From: an uncultured Selenomonadales bacterium
Lineage (GTDB): Bacteria; Bacillota; Negativicutes; Selenomonadales; Selenomonadaceae
Assembly: GCA_947165295.1 (NCBI GenBank)
Contig: CAMUZU010000005.1
Location: forward strand, 1 to 64,000
Direction: 5' to 3'
Length of the DNA: 64,000 bases
This document shows, in pieces, positions 20,667 to 33,037 of the stretch. How positions within the stretch are numbered: position 1 is the first letter of the stretch; each line of letters opens with the position of its first letter. Under the pieces are notes generated by a model. That model ran no database searches. It saw only the letters and a program-made list of their open reading frames with translations, and was not told the origin of the DNA. The translations under genes and the position numbers were made by a program.

Positions 20667-23600
20667 TATTCGTCCTCCTTGTTGCCGTCGTAATCGTCAG
20701 CACGGCTTTGCTTGAAAGGATTGATGTCGTTCAATTCGTCGGAAAAGGTTTCTTCGTAAGACACGGTCGCGTCGATATGGTCGTTGTTGCTGATTTGTTC
20801 TTCGGTCGGTTCGCCCATGTCGGCAATGATGTCGTCGGGATTTTCGTCGGGTTTGGTGTAATCGTCGTCGATAATGCCTTCGTCGGTGGGCGGCGGTTCA
20901 TTGTTGGCGGCTTCGGGAACAAGCTCTTGCCCGTCGACGGCATTGGCTCTTTCGCGGACAGGAGTGTCGTCGTCGTCGTCGTCTTTTATGACAATTTCCT
21001 TGGCTTCGCGGTTGAGCACGCGAATATCAAGGCCGATAGACTGCAACTCTTTGATGAGCACCTTGAACGATTCGGGCACGCCGGGTTCGGGGATGTTTTG
21101 ACCTTTGACGATGGCTTCGTAAGCTTTGACGCGCCCGACAACGTCGTCGCTCTTGACGGTAAGAATTTCTTGCAAGGTGAAAGCCGCACCGTAAGCTTCC
21201 AGAGCCCAAACTTCCATTTCGCCGAAACGTTGACCGCCGAATTGAGCTTTGCCGCCGAGCGGTTGTTGAGTGACCAAGCTGTAAGGCCCCGTCGAACGAG
21301 CGTGAATTTTGTCGTCAACGAGGTGATGAAGTTTGAGCATGTAGACACAGCCGACGGTGACGCGGTTTTCAAAAGGTTCGCCGGATCTGCCGTCGTAGAG
21401 CACGGATTTGCCGTCGAGGTCGAGGCCTGCAAGTTCGATGGTGTTGAAGATGTCGTCTTCGCGAGCACCGTCGAAAACGGGCGTGGCAATGTGCAAGCCT
21501 GCGTCGGAAGGCACGGGCAAACCGAAAGTGTCGACGTCGAAGCCGAATTTTTTCAAGTCGTGTTTGATTGACGGGTCGTTGTTGCGAATGCGCAAGCCGA
21601 TTTTTTGAACGGCCATGCCGAGGTGAGTTTCAAGCACTTGCCCGATATTCATGCGTGACGGAACGCCGAGCGGATTCAAGACGATGTCAACGGGAGTACC
21701 GTCGGGCAGAAAAGGCATGTCCTCTTGCCGGCGAATTTCGGAAACGACGCCTTTGTTGCCGTGTCTGCCGCTCATTTTGTCGCCGACGGAAATCTTGCGC
21801 TTCTGAGCGATGTAAACGCGAACTTGCTTGATGACGCCGGGCGGCATTTCGTCGTTGTTTTCGCGGGTGAAAACGTTGACGGCGACAACCTTGCCGTGTT
21901 GACCGTGCGGAACGCGTAAGGAGGTGTCGCGGACTTCGCGAGCTTTTTCGCCGAAGATGGCACGAAGTAAGCGTTCTTCGGCCGTCAATTCAGTTTCGCC
22001 CTTGGGAGTGACTTTGCCGACGAGAATATCGCCGGTGCGAACGTCGGCGCCGATAGCGATAATGCCTTCGTCGTCAAGATTGGTGAGCGAATCTTCGGCG
22101 ATGTTGGGAATGTCGCGAGTAATTTCTTCGGAGCCGAGTTTGGTTTCGCGAGCGTCGCATTGGTATTCTTCGATGTGAATGGAAGTGAAGATATCGCGCT
22201 TGATGAGGTTTTCGCTGAGCAAAATGGCATCTTCGTAGTTGTAGCCTTCCCAGGGCATGTAAGCGACGATGATGTTGTAACCGAGGGCAAGTTCACCGTT
22301 AGAAGTGGCGGGGCCGTCGGCAATGGGCTGATTAACGTCGATATGTTCGCCTTCGTCGACGATCGGAATTTGATTGATGCAGGTGCCCTGATTGGAGCGT
22401 ACGAACTTTTGAAGCAGGTATGTATCGAATTTGTCTTTGTTGGAGGTGACGAATTGGTCGTCGACTTTGACTTTGATAGAGCGAGAATCGACGTAAGTGA
22501 CGGTGCCGGGACGTTTTGCAAGAATCATGACGCCGGAGTCGCAGGCAGCTTTGAATTCCATGCCGGTGCCGACGAGCGGAGCTTGAGTTTTGAGCAGCGG
22601 GACGGCTTGACGTTGCATGTTTGCGCCCATGAGCGCACGGTTGGCGTCGTCGTTTTCGAGGAAGGGAATCATAGCGGTCGCGATAGAAACGACTTGCTTA
22701 GGCGAAACGTCCATGAAGTCGACGGATTCGCGATTGACTTTGGTGGTTTCTTCGTTGCGTCGAGCGGTGACGCGTTCATTGACGAACCAGTCGTTATCGT
22801 CGAGCGGCTCATTGGCCTGCGCGATGATTAAAGATTCTTCTTCGTCGGCGGTGAGATATTGCACGTCGGCGGTGACGCGGTGATTGACTTTGTCGACTTT
22901 GCGATACGGCGTCTCCATGAAGCCGTATTTGTTGACGCGGGCATAATTGGACAGTGAGCCGATTAATCCGATATTGGGACCTTCGGGCGTTTCAATCGGG
23001 CACATGCGGCCGTAGTGCGAATTGTGCACGTCGCGGACTTCAAAGCCTGCGCGTTCACGACTCAAACCGCCGGGGCCGAGCGCGGACAGACGGCGTTTGT
23101 GCGTCAATTCGGACAGCGGGTTATGCTGATCCATGAACTGCGACAGCTGCGAAGAGCCGAAGAATTCTTTAATGGCGGCGACGACGGGACGAATGTTAAT
23201 CAAGTTTTGCGGCGTGATGACAACGGCGTCTTGAGCGGTCATGCGTTCGCGGACGACGCGTTCCATGCGCGCCATGCCGATACGGAATTGATTCTGCAGA
23301 AGTTCGCCGACGGAGCGGACGCGGCGGTTGCCCAGGTGGTCAATGTCGTCCTTAACGCCAATGCCGCTCATAAGGTCGAAGACGTAATCAATCGCGCTGA
23401 CAATGTCGGCGACGCAAACGGTGCGGTTGTCTTTGATAGAAAGCGTCGGCGCACAAAGAATGGTGCAGTTGCCGCAGTCGGTCTTGACGCGAATCGGAAT
23501 CGGGTTGATGTACCCGCGGCGGGCTTCGTCTTCGGTGAGGTTGAAAATTTCGGCTTCGCGTTCGTCGGGAATTTTGTCAAGCATTTCCTGCGTGATGACT

Positions 23601-24793
23601 TCGTCGGCGGGCAAAAGTACTTCGCCGGTTTCGGGGTCGAAAATTTCTTCGGCGAGCGTCTTGCCGAGAATGCGACGTTTCCAGCCGAGTTTTTTTGTGA
23701 TTTTGTAACGGCCGACTTGCGCCAAGTCATAACGACGCGGGTCGAAGAAAAGCGAATGCAACATTTGATGCGCGTTGTCGGCGGACGGCGGTTCACCGGG
23801 ACGCAGGCGGTTGTAAATACCGATAAGCGCTTTCTCTTTGTTGTCGTCGGCATTTTTTTTGTCGGCGTCGAGGTTGTCGAGCAGAGCTTTGTACCCGGCG
23901 GCAAGCCCGTTCTTTTCGTCAAGTTCGATGATTTTTTCGAGCAGGTATCTGTAATTGGACAGCGTGTCGTTTTTGTCGTCGAGTTGAGTGTAAGCGTCGA
24001 GCAAGGCGTCGAAAGTTTCTTCGTCGTGTCGCCCGCGACGAAGGTAACCCGCAGTCAAGGAATTGCGAGCGTCAATGCCGTTTTCCGCGTCGGTGGACAG
24101 CAGGGCGGCGAGCTGCGCGGCGGTGGTTTCTTCGCCGAGTTTGCTCACGAGGAAATATTTCACGTCGAACAGTTCGAGAATTTGATCGTTGTCGACGAAG
24201 TCAACCGCCCGCAGGAAGAAAGTCACGGGCATTTTTCGCGTGCGGTCAATTCGTACACTGATTGCGTTGGCGGAGTCGGTTTCGAGTTCAATCCACGCGC
24301 CGCGGTTGGGAATGACTTGTGCGGTGAAAATGTTTTTGCCGGCCTGATCGATGCTTTTTGAGTAGTAAGCACCGGGGCTTCGGACAAGTTGGCTGACAAT
24401 TACGCGTTCGGCACCGTTGATTATGAACGTGCCGGTCGAAGTCATAATCGGGAAGTCGCCCATGAAAACTTTCTGCTCTTTGACTTCGCCGGTGGACTTG
24501 TTGAGCAGTTTGACTTCAACGCGAATCGGAGCGGCGTAAGTGCCGTCGCGCCTTTTGCATTCTTCAAGCGAGTATTTGCACTCGTCGAAGGTGAAACTTT
24601 CAAAGAACAGCTCCAAGTTCCCCGTGAAGTCCGAGATGGGCGATATGTCCCTGAAAATTTCTTGCAAGCCTTCCTGCTTAAACCAGTCGTAGGAGTTGCG
24701 CTGGATGTCGAGCAGATGCGGCATCTCCATGACTTCTTTGATTCGTGCGTAGCTGTAGCGTGTTCGTTTGCCGACTTTGACAGGATGAAACAT
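20666..24793 (-). CDS. rpoB: RNA polymerase beta subunit
   Basis: [40 protein letters not shown]; start ATG 24793 with GAGGAGTGA RBS (track start 24874 too long). Confidence 0.98.
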   Translation of the reverse strand: MFHPVKVGKRTRYSYARIKEVMEMPHLLDIQRNSYDWFKQEGLQEIFRDISPISDFTGNLELFFESFTFDECKYSLEECKRRDGTYAAPIRVEVKLLNKSTGEVKEQKVFMGDFPIMTSTGTFIINGAERVIVSQLVRSPGAYYSKSIDQAGKNIFTAQVIPNRGAWIELETDSANAISVRIDRTRKMPVTFFLRAVDFVDNDQILELFDVKYFLVSKLGEETTAAQLAALLSTDAENGIDARNSLTAGYLRRGRHDEETFDALLDAYTQLDDKNDTLSNYRYLLEKIIELDEKNGLAAGYKALLDNLDADKKNADDNKEKALIGIYNRLRPGEPPSADNAHQMLHSLFFDPRRYDLAQVGRYKITKKLGWKRRILGKTLAEEIFDPETGEVLLPADEVITQEMLDKIPDEREAEIFNLTEDEARRGYINPIPIRVKTDCGNCTILCAPTLSIKDNRTVCVADIVSAIDYVFDLMSGIGVKDDIDHLGNRRVRSVGELLQNQFRIGMARMERVVRERMTAQDAVVITPQNLINIRPVVAAIKEFFGSSQLSQFMDQHNPLSELTHKRRLSALGPGGLSRERAGFEVRDVHNSHYGRMCPIETPEGPNIGLIGSLSNYARVNKYGFMETPYRKVDKVNHRVTADVQYLTADEEESLIIAQANEPLDDNDWFVNERVTARRNEETTKVNRESVDFMDVSPKQVVSIATAMIPFLENDDANRALMGANMQRQAVPLLKTQAPLVGTGMEFKAACDSGVMILAKRPGTVTYVDSRSIKVKVDDQFVTSNKDKFDTYLLQKFVRSNQGTCINQIPIVDEGEHIDVNQPIADGPATSNGELALGYNIIVAYMPWEGYNYEDAILLSENLIKRDIFTSIHIEEYQCDARETKLGSEEITRDIPNIAEDSLTNLDDEGIIAIGADVRTGDILVGKVTPKGETELTAEERLLRAIFGEKAREVRDTSLRVPHGQHGKVVAVNVFTRENNDEMPPGVIKQVRVYIAQKRKISVGDKMSGRHGNKGVVSEIRRQEDMPFLPDGTPVDIVLNPLGVPSRMNIGQVLETHLGMAVQKIGLRIRNNDPSIKHDLKKFGFDVDTFGLPVPSDAGLHIATPVFDGAREDDIFNTIELAGLDLDGKSVLYDGRSGEPFENRVTVGCVYMLKLHHLVDDKIHARSTGPYSLVTQQPLGGKAQFGGQRFGEMEVWALEAYGAAFTLQEILTVKSDDVVGRVKAYEAIVKGQNIPEPGVPESFKVLIKELQSIGLDIRVLNREAKEIVIKDDDDDDTPVRERANAVDGQELVPEAANNEPPPTDEGIIDDDYTKPDENPDDIIADMGEPTEEQISNNDHIDATVSYEETFSDELNDINPFKQSRADDYDGNKEDE

Positions 24794-24897
24794 TACGTCA
24801 CTCCTCACTGAATTTAAATGCGCGGCGTAACCAATGGGATTGCCAAGCGGACACGACGCGCACACTTCTTCCATCTTATGTCAATCAGTAGCTTTGA

Positions 24898-24926
24898 ATT
24901 TTATCGTCAAACACGGATTTTGTCAA
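24898..24926 (-). promoter_or_regulatory. Sigma-A-like promoter for rpoBC
   Basis: Minus strand TTGACA - 17 bp - TAAAAT. Confidence 0.6.
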
Positions 24927-24929
24927 CGT

Positions 24930-25036
24930 GTTACTTTCTTTCCGCGTGGAAAGAAAGTAACCAAAGAAAGACGCGCCCGCTACGATACATCCTGTATCGT
25001 GCGACGGGCGGTTGCGGCCGTCATCCATGACGGCCG
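24930..25036 (+). repeat. Three-hairpin dispersed repeat, copy 4
   Basis: GTTACTTTCTTTCCGCGTGGAAAGAAAGTAAC..CGCCCGCTACGATACATCCTGTATCGTGCGACGGGCG..CGGCCGTCATCCATGACGGCCG. Confidence 0.9.
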
Positions 25037-25051
25037 GAGCTTCCGTTGTCT

Positions 25052-26290
25052 TCAGTCGCGGCGAAACAGGTCGCGGGTGTAAACTTTGTCTTTGACGTCG
25101 TCGAGCGCGCTTTCGTAGCGGTTGGTGATGATACAGCGGCTCAGGCGTTTGAACTCGTCGGCGTCATTGACAACGCGGCTTCCGAAAAATGTCGAGCCGT
25201 CGGGCAACGCGGGTTCGTAAACAATGACGGTCGCGCCTTTGGCCTTGATTCGCTTCATGATGCCTTGAATCGACGATTGGCGGAAGTTGTCGCTGCCGGT
25301 CTTCATTGCCAGCCGCCACACACCGACGATAACTTCGTGTTCGCGGTCGGCGGAAAAATTTTCGTTGCCCGTGTATGCGCCCGACATTTCCAAGACGCGG
25401 TCGGCGATAAAATCTTTGCGCGTGCGGTTGCTGTTGACGATTGCTTCAATCAAGTTTTCGGGCACGTCGCGATAATTTGCAAGCAACTGTTTGGTGTCTT
25501 TGGGCAAGCAGTAGCCGCCGTAGCCGAACGACGGATTGTTGTATTGGTCGCCGATACGCGGGTCAAAGCACACGCCGCGAATGATGTCGGCCGTGTTGAG
25601 ATTTTTGACTTCGGCGTAAGTGTCCAGCTCGTTGAAGTAAGCGACGCGCAAGGCAAGATACGTGTTGGCGAAAAGTTTGACGGCCTCGGCTTCGGTCGTG
25701 CCCATTAAAAGTGTCGGGATATTTTCTTTAACGGCACCTTCGGTCAACAGTTCGGCGAATTCGCGGGCGGCGTTCGCGTTGGACGGATTGTCCATGTCCG
25801 CGCCGACGATGATTCGCGACGGATTTAAGTTGTCGTACAGAGCTTTGGACTCGCGCAGAAATTCCGGACTAAACAAAATTCTGTCCGTGGCAAATTTTTT
25901 GCGGGCGCCTTCGACGAAACCGACGGGAATTGTGCTTTTGATGACGATAAACGCTTCGGAGCCGCTCGACAGAACTTTTTCGATTACGGCGTTGACGGCA
26001 CCGGTGTCGAAGAAATTTTTCTTCGGGTCGTAGTTTGTCGGCACGGCAACGATAACGAAGTCCGCCTGCGCGTAAGCCGAATCCGCGTCAAGAGTTGCGG
26101 TCAAGTCAAGCGTGCGTTCGGCGAAAAATTTTTCGATGTATTCGTCGCGAATCGGGCTTTGGCGGTTGTTGACGGCGTTGACTTTCGCCTCCGACACGTC
26201 GACTGCCAAAACTTTGTTGTGTTGAGCAAGAAGCGTCGCCAAGCTCAGCCCGACGTAACCGAGACCCGCGACGGCGATTGTTTTGTTCAA
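25052..26290 (-). CDS. ugd: UDP-glucose 6-dehydrogenase family nucleotide-sugar dehydrogenase
   Basis: TTG start: [31 protein letters not shown]...[15 protein letters not shown]; the 1045-aa track ORF is this gene plus antisense of topB. Confidence 0.92.
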   Translation of the reverse strand: MNKTIAVAGLGYVGLSLATLLAQHNKVLAVDVSEAKVNAVNNRQSPIRDEYIEKFFAERTLDLTATLDADSAYAQADFVIVAVPTNYDPKKNFFDTGAVNAVIEKVLSSGSEAFIVIKSTIPVGFVEGARKKFATDRILFSPEFLRESKALYDNLNPSRIIVGADMDNPSNANAAREFAELLTEGAVKENIPTLLMGTTEAEAVKLFANTYLALRVAYFNELDTYAEVKNLNTADIIRGVCFDPRIGDQYNNPSFGYGGYCLPKDTKQLLANYRDVPENLIEAIVNSNRTRKDFIADRVLEMSGAYTGNENFSADREHEVIVGVWRLAMKTGSDNFRQSSIQGIMKRIKAKGATVIVYEPALPDGSTFFGSRVVNDADEFKRLSRCIITNRYESALDDVKDKVYTRDLFRRD

Positions 26291-26383
26291 GTGAATCACT
26301 CCTTTGATTGTGTCGTCGCCACGATACCAAAAACGTTGACGGTCGGCAAGCGTTTGAATAAAATTCCGCCGAGGTGAACCGAC

Positions 26384-28531
26384 ATGAGACTTTACATAGC
26401 CGAAAAGCCGTCGATGGCGCGGGAACTTGCCAACTGCCTGAAAAATCCCGTGGAGCGAAACGGTTACATACAGACCGACGACGGGCTTGTCACGTGGCTT
26501 TACGGTCACGTCCTCGAACAAGCGGAGCCCGCCGCTTACGACCCGAAATATAAATCGTGGCGCGCAGAAGACTTGCCGATTGTCCCGAAAGTTTGGAAGC
26601 TTGAAGTTCGTCCCGACGCCGCCAAACAGTTTGACATTGTCGCGGGCTTGATTCGCCGTGCGGACGAAATTGTTCATGCGGGCGACCCCGATCGCGAAGG
26701 TCAACTGCTCGTCGACGAAGTGCTTGACTTTCTCGGCAACACGAAGCCCGTCAAGCGAATTCTGCTTAACGCGCTTGACGCCGAAAGCATTATCGCCGCC
26801 AATGAAAACCTGCGCGACAACGGCGAATTCTTCAACCTGAAGCAGTCCGCGCTTGCCCGAAGCCGCGCCGATTGGTTGATCGGGATGAATTTGTCGCGGG
26901 CGTACACGTTGGCGGCACGTCGTCGCGGGCACGATATTGTTTTGCCGATTGGGCGCGTGAAGACGCCGACACTTGCGCTGGTTGTCCGCCGCGAACGCGA
27001 AATCAAAAATTTCAAGCCCGTCGACTTCTTTAACATTTGGGCGACGTTCACGCACGCAAACGGCGAATTCCCCGCGAAGTTCAAGCCGTCGAAAAAAATG
27101 TTCAAGCTTAAAGCCTTCGACGCGGACGGACGACTTGTCGATAAAAAGTTCGCCGAAGAACTCGTGCAAAAATTTTCGACCGCGCCGCTCAACGGGGAAA
27201 TCTCTTCGTGCAAGACGACCGAACGCAAGGAATATCCGCCGCTGCCGTTTTCGCTGTCGACGTTGCAAATCGCCGCAGGAAAAGCCTTCGGTTACACGCC
27301 GCAACAAGTCCTCGACGCCGCGCAGAAACTTTACGAAATGAAGTTGACGACGTATCCGCGTTCCGACTGCGAATTTTTGCCGACGAATCAATTCAAGGAC
27401 GCGCTTGCGATTTTGTCGCACTTGACAACTTCGGCGGACGAAAGTCTCAAAAAACTTGCCGCCAACGCCAACGCCGCGATTAAAAGCCGTGCGTGGAACG
27501 ACAAGAAAATTTCCGCGCACCACGCAATAATTCCGACGCGAAAAAAGTTGACGCAACTTCTGCCGGCAATCGAACTCAACGTTTACAAACTTATCGCAAG
27601 AAATTACGCCGCGCAGTTTTATCAGCCGCACGTCTTCGACGAAACTGTTATTGTCGTCAAGTACAAGGGCGAAACTTTTCGGGTCAGCGGCAAAGTCGAT
27701 AAGAGTCTCGGTTGGCGAAAATTTTTCATTGAGCCGAAGCCTCCGAAGCCGCTGAAGTCCGACGACAAAAAGCCGTCGAAGTCGAAGTCGAAGCCGAAAA
27801 CTCCGCCGAAGCCTCGCGACGAAGACGAAATCGAAACGCCGTTGCCGCAAATGTCGACGGGCGACGCCGTCACGCACAAACAATCCGAACTCAAGCAGGG
27901 CGTCACGAAGCCGCCGAAATACTTCACCGCCGCAAGTCTCGTTCAAGGCATGAAGGACATCCACAAGTACGTTAAAAATCCCGACGCGCAAAAGCAGCTC
28001 AAGGACGTTTACGGTATCGGCACGGAGGCGACACGCGCCGCGATTATCGACGACTTGATTCAGCGCAAGTTTTTGACCGTCACGAAGAAAGTTCTTCACC
28101 CGACCGACCGCGCTTATCTGTTGATTGACGCCTTGCCCGACGAAATGACTTATCCCGACGCTACCGCCGTTTGGGAGGACAAACTTCACTCAATGAGCGA
28201 CGGCGACGGCACGCTTGAAGATTTTCTGAACGGTCAAGTTGACTTCACCCGCGAACTTGTCGACGATGCGCGCACGGCGAATTTTTCTGCGGCGAAAGGA
28301 ACCTTCGAGTGTCCGACGTGCGGCAGTGCTTTGGTCAAACGTCGCGGCAAAAACGGCGACTTCTGGGGCTGTACAAATTATCCGCGTTGCCGAACGACTT
28401 TCGACGACAAAGCCGGCAAGCCCGACTTCGACGGCAAAAAGTTTTTCCGCACGACAAACTACGTGTCCGCCGATGAAGAATACAATCCCGCCGACTTCGA
28501 GCCGATAATTTCTTCCGCCGACTTCGATTGA
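26384..28531 (+). CDS. topB: DNA topoisomerase III-type enzyme with C-terminal zinc ribbon
   Basis: [43 protein letters not shown]-term [31 protein letters not shown]. Confidence 0.93.
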   Translation: MRLYIAEKPSMARELANCLKNPVERNGYIQTDDGLVTWLYGHVLEQAEPAAYDPKYKSWRAEDLPIVPKVWKLEVRPDAAKQFDIVAGLIRRADEIVHAGDPDREGQLLVDEVLDFLGNTKPVKRILLNALDAESIIAANENLRDNGEFFNLKQSALARSRADWLIGMNLSRAYTLAARRRGHDIVLPIGRVKTPTLALVVRREREIKNFKPVDFFNIWATFTHANGEFPAKFKPSKKMFKLKAFDADGRLVDKKFAEELVQKFSTAPLNGEISSCKTTERKEYPPLPFSLSTLQIAAGKAFGYTPQQVLDAAQKLYEMKLTTYPRSDCEFLPTNQFKDALAILSHLTTSADESLKKLAANANAAIKSRAWNDKKISAHHAIIPTRKKLTQLLPAIELNVYKLIARNYAAQFYQPHVFDETVIVVKYKGETFRVSGKVDKSLGWRKFFIEPKPPKPLKSDDKKPSKSKSKPKTPPKPRDEDEIETPLPQMSTGDAVTHKQSELKQGVTKPPKYFTAASLVQGMKDIHKYVKNPDAQKQLKDVYGIGTEATRAAIIDDLIQRKFLTVTKKVLHPTDRAYLLIDALPDEMTYPDATAVWEDKLHSMSDGDGTLEDFLNGQVDFTRELVDDARTANFSAAKGTFECPTCGSALVKRRGKNGDFWGCTNYPRCRTTFDDKAGKPDFDGKKFFRTTNYVSADEEYNPADFEPIISSADFD

Positions 28532-28749
28532 ACGGCGACAACGTTACGGGTGACACCAAGAGTTCCGCCACTTTTAAAGTGGCCGGCAAGAACGGCGACT
28601 TCTGGGGCTGTACAAATTATCCGCGTTGCCGAACGACTTTCGACGACAAAGCCGGCAAGCCCGACTTCGACGGCAAAAAAATTTGGCGCACGACAAATTA
28701 CGTGCCGATGTCGTCCGAAGAATTTATCGCCATGACTTCCGACGATTGA
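28528..28749 (+). CDS. Small ORF with duplicated partial topoisomerase zinc-ribbon segment (73 aa)
   Basis: [31 protein letters not shown] duplicated almost base-for-base from the topB 3' end; expression unknown. Confidence 0.5.
   Translation: MNGDNVTGDTKSSATFKVAGKNGDFWGCTNYPRCRTTFDDKAGKPDFDGKKIWRTTNYVPMSSEEFIAMTSDD
28562..28584 (-). repeat. CTTTTAAAG palindromic element at a duplication junction
   Basis: GTTCCGCCACTTTTAAAGTGGCC abutting the second copy of the topB zinc-ribbon sequence. Confidence 0.75.
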
Positions 28750-28774
28750 AAAATTTCCGCGCACAGTGTATCAT
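28746..28774 (+). promoter_or_regulatory. Sigma-A-like promoter for ald
   Basis: TTGAAA - 17 bp - TATCAT. Confidence 0.5.
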
Positions 28775-28805
28775 GCAGTCAATGCTTTTTGAGGAGGTTT
28801 TCAAC

Positions 28806-29927
28806 ATGATTATCGGCGTTGCGAAAGAAATTAAGAATAACGAAAACCGCGTTGGTTTGACGCCCGCGGGTGCCGATGCGCTCGTCAAGGCGGGTCACAC
28901 GGTTTTGATTGAACAGGCGGCGGGTATCGGCTCCGGCTTCGACGACGAAAGTTACGCAACTGTCGGCGCGCAAATCGTCGCGGACAAGAAAAAAATCTTC
29001 GACAACGCGGAGATGATTGTCAAAGTCAAAGAACCGCTCGAACCCGAATATGAACTTTTCCACGACGGGCAAATTTTGTTCACGTACTTGCACCTTGCGC
29101 CCGAACCCGCGTTGACGAAAGCTCTGCTCGACAAAAAAGTCACGGGCATTGCGTATGAAACCGTCGTCGGACGTGACGGCAGAAGTTTGCCGCTTTTGGC
29201 TCCGATGAGTGAAATTGCCGGCCGCATGTCAATTCAACTCGGCGCGCAATTTCTGGAAAGTCAATACGGCGGACGCGGCGTTTTGCTCGGCGGAGTCAGC
29301 GGCGTCGAATCGGGGCAAGTCGTCATTGTCGGCGGCGGTGTCGTCGGCACGAACGCGGCGAAAATTGCGCTCGGTATGCGCGCCCGCGTGACGATTATCG
29401 ATCTGTCGATTGAGCGGCTCCGTTACCTCGATGACATTTTCGGCGGCAAGGTCTGCACAGTCATGAGCAACAGTTACAATATCGCGCATTGGACGAAGCA
29501 GGCGGACTTGCTTGTCGGCGCGGTTTTGATTCCCGGCGCGAAAACTCCGCAGCTCGTCACCGAAGACATGGTTAAAAGCATGAAGCGCGGCTCGGTGATT
29601 ATCGACGTGGCGATTGACCAGGGCGGCTCGATTGAAACTTGCGACCGCGTCACCACGCACGACAACCCGACGTTTGTCAAGCACGGCGTGATTCATTATT
29701 CCGTTGCGAATATCCCCGGCGCAGTTTCGCGGACTTCGACGCTTGCTTTGACGAACGCCACGTTGCCTTACGCGCTCAAGATTGCCGGCAAAGGTTGGCG
29801 GGCGGCTTGCAAAGACGACGCGGGACTTGCCAAAGGTCTCAACACGATTGGCGGCAAAGTCACCAACAAAAACGTCGCCGAAGCTCTCGGACTTGAATTC
29901 GTCGATTACTCAAACTTCATTGGCTGA
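28806..29927 (+). CDS. ald: Alanine dehydrogenase
   Basis: [31 protein letters not shown]...[30 protein letters not shown]. Confidence 0.93.
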   Translation: MIIGVAKEIKNNENRVGLTPAGADALVKAGHTVLIEQAAGIGSGFDDESYATVGAQIVADKKKIFDNAEMIVKVKEPLEPEYELFHDGQILFTYLHLAPEPALTKALLDKKVTGIAYETVVGRDGRSLPLLAPMSEIAGRMSIQLGAQFLESQYGGRGVLLGGVSGVESGQVVIVGGGVVGTNAAKIALGMRARVTIIDLSIERLRYLDDIFGGKVCTVMSNSYNIAHWTKQADLLVGAVLIPGAKTPQLVTEDMVKSMKRGSVIIDVAIDQGGSIETCDRVTTHDNPTFVKHGVIHYSVANIPGAVSRTSTLALTNATLPYALKIAGKGWRAACKDDAGLAKGLNTIGGKVTNKNVAEALGLEFVDYSNFIG

Positions 29928-30814
29928 ACTCCGCTTAAGTCGAAGTTCGGAATAAATTTTTCGTCGGCGGTCTTGCCGACTTGCACGAAACAATTCACAA
30001 TGCCAAGCTCGGCCGCGTGGTCGACGACGGATTGATATTCAAACGTCGTCAACGTGCGGCTGATTTTTTTGTGCTCGAAGGCGCGGTAAATCGGCGTGTA
30101 TTGATTCATCAGGCTGATAAAAATTTTGTCGCCGAACGTCGCGTGCAACCAATCGACAATTTTCATTGCGTCGCGGCGAAAATTCGGCAAAACCAAATGT
30201 CGGACAAGCACCCCGCGAATCATTTGCCCGTTGACAATCTGCGCGGCACCGACAAGTTCAAACATTTTGCGGACGGCGGCAGTTGCGACGGCAAAATAAT
30301 TCGGCGCGGCTGAAAACATTCGTGCGGCGTCGTCGGAAAAATATTTCACGTCGGGCAGGAAGATGTCGACGCGCCCGCGCAAAAGTTCCAGCGTCGACGG
30401 ATTTTCGTAAGCGTTCGAGTTCCAAACAATCGGCAACGTCAAGCCGCCGTCACGGGCAATGTCAATCGCCGCGCAAATTTGTTCGGTGTAATGTGTTGGC
30501 GTGACCAATTCGACGTTGGCCGCTCCGCGACGCTGTTGCTCAAGAAAAATTTCCGCCAATCGCTCAACCGAAATGTCCGCGCCGTAACCTTCGTGACTTA
30601 TCGCGAAGTTTTGACAGTAAACGCATTTCAAGTTGCAGTGCGCAAAAAAAATCGTGCCCGCGCCACGTTCACCGACAAGACACGGCTCTTCCCACTTGTG
30701 CAGGCTGACCAAAGCGACGCGCAACTTTTCACCGGCTCCGCAGAAGCCGAATTGATTCACGCGGTCGACGCGGCATTTTCGCGGACAAAGTTCACACGGT
30801 TTCAACAAAATCAC
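29906..30814 (-). CDS. Radical SAM protein (PflA-activase-like)
   Basis: [12 protein letters not shown] and [18 protein letters not shown] cysteine motifs. Confidence 0.85.
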   Translation of the reverse strand: MILLKPCELCPRKCRVDRVNQFGFCGAGEKLRVALVSLHKWEEPCLVGERGAGTIFFAHCNLKCVYCQNFAISHEGYGADISVERLAEIFLEQQRRGAANVELVTPTHYTEQICAAIDIARDGGLTLPIVWNSNAYENPSTLELLRGRVDIFLPDVKYFSDDAARMFSAAPNYFAVATAAVRKMFELVGAAQIVNGQMIRGVLVRHLVLPNFRRDAMKIVDWLHATFGDKIFISLMNQYTPIYRAFEHKKISRTLTTFEYQSVVDHAAELGIVNCFVQVGKTADEKFIPNFDLSGVQPMKFE

Positions 30815-30897
30815 CTCGCACAGATTTTATCACGGCGGCAGGAAATTTTTTGCGTTGGCAGAATCAATCGGTAAAACTTTTTGGCAAGGTGATTCTC

Positions 30898-31647
30898 TTG
30901 AAAGATAAACTCGCGGCCGTCCTGCGAAAGATACGAAACTTCATTATCACCGTCGTCGTGCTGACCGTGCTGGTTATCGCGGCGTTCGTGGCGGCGATTA
31001 AATTCGACGTGCTTGACACCGAAGATGTCGCCATGCTCAACGAAGAGCTGGGTTTGTATCGCTTGCCCTTCGTCGGCAACGGCAGATATTTCGAAGTGCC
31101 CGAAGGCGTCGAGTGGCCGCCGATTGAACCGATTCCCGAACCTGAGCCGCCGCCTCCGCCCGAACCGAAGCCCGAAGAAAAATCCGCCGACGACAAGTCC
31201 AAAGACGACAAAGCCAAAGACGGCAAGTCCAAAGACGGCAAGTCCAAAGACGGCAAAACCAAAGACGGCAAGTCCAAAGACGGCAAGTCCAAAGACGACA
31301 AGCCCAAAGAAGTCAAAATCGACAAGAAGACCATCGACGAACAGCGCAAGGAACGCGAGGCCGCCGAGAAAAAACGCGTCACCCGCCTGGCACGCATCTA
31401 CGAGAACATGAAGCCCGAAGAAGCCGCCCAAGCTCTTGTCAACGTCGACTGGGACACGACCGTTTTAATTTTTCAGCGCATGAGCGAAGACGCCGTTGCC
31501 GCGATTTTGGCGAAGATGGATCCCGAACAGGCAGCGCAGTTGACCGAAATGCTCTTCGCCGGCACGCAACGACGGGTAACCACGCCGCAAGACACAATGC
31601 GCAACCAGCCCGTTACGCCGACCGAAGAAGTTCCGTCCGCAGAATAA
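30898..31647 (+). CDS. Membrane-anchored MotE/MgtE_N-like flagellar-associated protein with KSKDG repeat linker
   Basis: TM helix; (KSKDG)n linker; YENMKPEEAAQALVNVDWDTTVLIFQRMSEDAVAAILAKMDPEQAAQLT. Confidence 0.7.
   Translation: MKDKLAAVLRKIRNFIITVVVLTVLVIAAFVAAIKFDVLDTEDVAMLNEELGLYRLPFVGNGRYFEVPEGVEWPPIEPIPEPEPPPPPEPKPEEKSADDKSKDDKAKDGKSKDGKSKDGKTKDGKSKDGKSKDDKPKEVKIDKKTIDEQRKEREAAEKKRVTRLARIYENMKPEEAAQALVNVDWDTTVLIFQRMSEDAVAAILAKMDPEQAAQLTEMLFAGTQRRVTTPQDTMRNQPVTPTEEVPSAE
31201..31305 (+). repeat. 15-bp in-frame tandem repeat, 7 units (AAAGACGGCAAGTCC)
   Basis: Direct count. Confidence 0.9.
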
Positions 31648-31650
31648 ATC

Positions 31651-31684
31651 AAAACCGCCCGACGAGTTGCCGAGCGGTTTTTTG
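31651..31684 (+). terminator. Rho-independent terminator
   Basis: AAAACCGCCCGACGAGTTGCCGAGCGGTTTTTTG. Confidence 0.75.
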
Positions 31685-31726
31685 TTGCACATAATGTTCG
31701 CGTCATACGCAACGTCAGCGACAATC

Positions 31727-31830
31727 CGGCCGACAGGACGTCGGCCGCTCCGCTTGCGCGTGATACAGGATGTATCACAGCAAGCGCGTCTTTCTTTGGT
31801 TACTTTCTTTCCACGCGGAAAGAAAGTAAC
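31727..31830 (-). repeat. Three-hairpin dispersed repeat, copy 5
   Basis: Reverse complement reads GTTACTTTCTTTCCGCGTGGAAAGAAAGTAAC..CGCTTGCTGTGATACATCCTGTATCACGCGCAAGCG..CGGCCGACGTCCTGTCGGCCG. Confidence 0.9.
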
Positions 31831-31837
31831 ACACATG

Positions 31838-33022
31838 TCACGCCGACTTGACGAGGCGAACGATTTCTTCGGCGCCGCCTTCCATTGTCTCCGCCATAAT
31901 GACGTTGGCTATCGGGGACTCTTTGAGAATTTCTCTGCCGCGTTCGACGTTGGTGCCTTCAAGTCGCACGACGACGGGCACGGGCAACGACTTGCCGTCC
32001 GCCGAAATGATTTTCGCCGCGTCGACGATACCTTGAGCCACGAGGTCGCACTTGTTGATACCGCCGAAGATGTTCACGAAAATTCCTTTGGACTGTCCGC
32101 CGTCAAGCATAATCTTGAACGCTTCGGCGATTTTTTCGGGCGTGGAGTCGCCGCCGACGTCCAAAAAGTTCGCGGGTTCGCCGCCGAAATGTTTCAAAAT
32201 GTCGACGGTTGCCATTGCCAAACCCGCGCCGTTGACCATGCACGCCACGTCGCCGCCGAGATTGACGTAATTCAAGCCGAGTTTCGCCGCGTGAAGTTCT
32301 TTCGGATCTTCTTCGGTTTCGTCGCGCAGAGATTCCAAATCGGGGTGACGGTAAATCGCGCTGTCGTCGAAGTTCAACTTTGCGTCAAGCGCAATGATGT
32401 CGCCTTCTTCCGTCAACACGAGCGGATTGATTTCGGCGAGCGAACAATCTTTTTTCACGAAGGCGCGGTGCAAGTTAATCATAAACTTGGTGACCTTGCG
32501 AATGACTTCTTTCGGGAAGTTGAGTTTGTAAGCCATGCGCGTCGCCTGGAACGGAGCCAAACCGATTGCGGGGTCGATGTACTCTTTGATGATTTTGTCG
32601 GGATGTTCTGCGGCAACTTTTTCGATTTCGACGCCGCCTTCTTCGGAACCCATCATGACGACGCGGGCGGTTTGCCTGTCGACGACGAAGCTGAGGTAAT
32701 ACTCTTTCTTGATGTTCGAGCCCGCCTCAATCAGCAGACGACGAACGACTTTGCCCGCAGGCCCCGTTTGATGAGTGACAAGCGTCTTGCCGAGGAGTTC
32801 TTCGGCGTACTTGCGGACTTCGTCGAGGTTGTGCGCAAGTTTGACGCCGCCTGCTTTGCCGCGACCGCCCGCGTGAATTTGAGCTTTGACGACGGTGACG
32901 TCCGCGCCGAGAGTTTGCGCTTGCTTGACTGCTTCGTCGGGCGTGAAAGCCGCGCCGCCGTCGGGCACGTTGACGCCGTAGCCGCGAAGAATTGCTTTGC
33001 TTTGGTATTCGTGGATATTCAA
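31838..33022 (-). CDS. sucC: Succinyl-CoA synthetase (ADP-forming) beta subunit
   Basis: [22 protein letters not shown]...[20 protein letters not shown]. Confidence 0.93.
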   Translation of the reverse strand: MNIHEYQSKAILRGYGVNVPDGGAAFTPDEAVKQAQTLGADVTVVKAQIHAGGRGKAGGVKLAHNLDEVRKYAEELLGKTLVTHQTGPAGKVVRRLLIEAGSNIKKEYYLSFVVDRQTARVVMMGSEEGGVEIEKVAAEHPDKIIKEYIDPAIGLAPFQATRMAYKLNFPKEVIRKVTKFMINLHRAFVKKDCSLAEINPLVLTEEGDIIALDAKLNFDDSAIYRHPDLESLRDETEEDPKELHAAKLGLNYVNLGGDVACMVNGAGLAMATVDILKHFGGEPANFLDVGGDSTPEKIAEAFKIMLDGGQSKGIFVNIFGGINKCDLVAQGIVDAAKIISADGKSLPVPVVVRLEGTNVERGREILKESPIANVIMAETMEGGAEEIVRLVKSA

Positions 33023-33037
33023 ATTATCGCCTCCAAC

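Noticed and set aside
20666-20968. Acidic C-terminal tail of RpoB ([17 protein letters not shown]...) as possible separate gene
   Set aside because: In frame with rpoB and plausibly a lineage-specific C-terminal extension.
16665-24793. Long + strand ORFs inside rpoB/rpoC (e.g. 18255-19544, 23015-24361)
   Set aside because: Antisense to unmistakable rpoB/rpoC.
26291-28189. N-terminal ~630 aa of the 1045-aa minus ORF (25052-28189)
   Set aside because: Antisense of topB; the real ugd starts at TTG 26290 with a good RBS.
28459-28764. 101-aa minus ORF with [15 protein letters not shown]
   Set aside because: Antisense of the duplicated zinc-ribbon region; useful only for recognising the element's reading frame.
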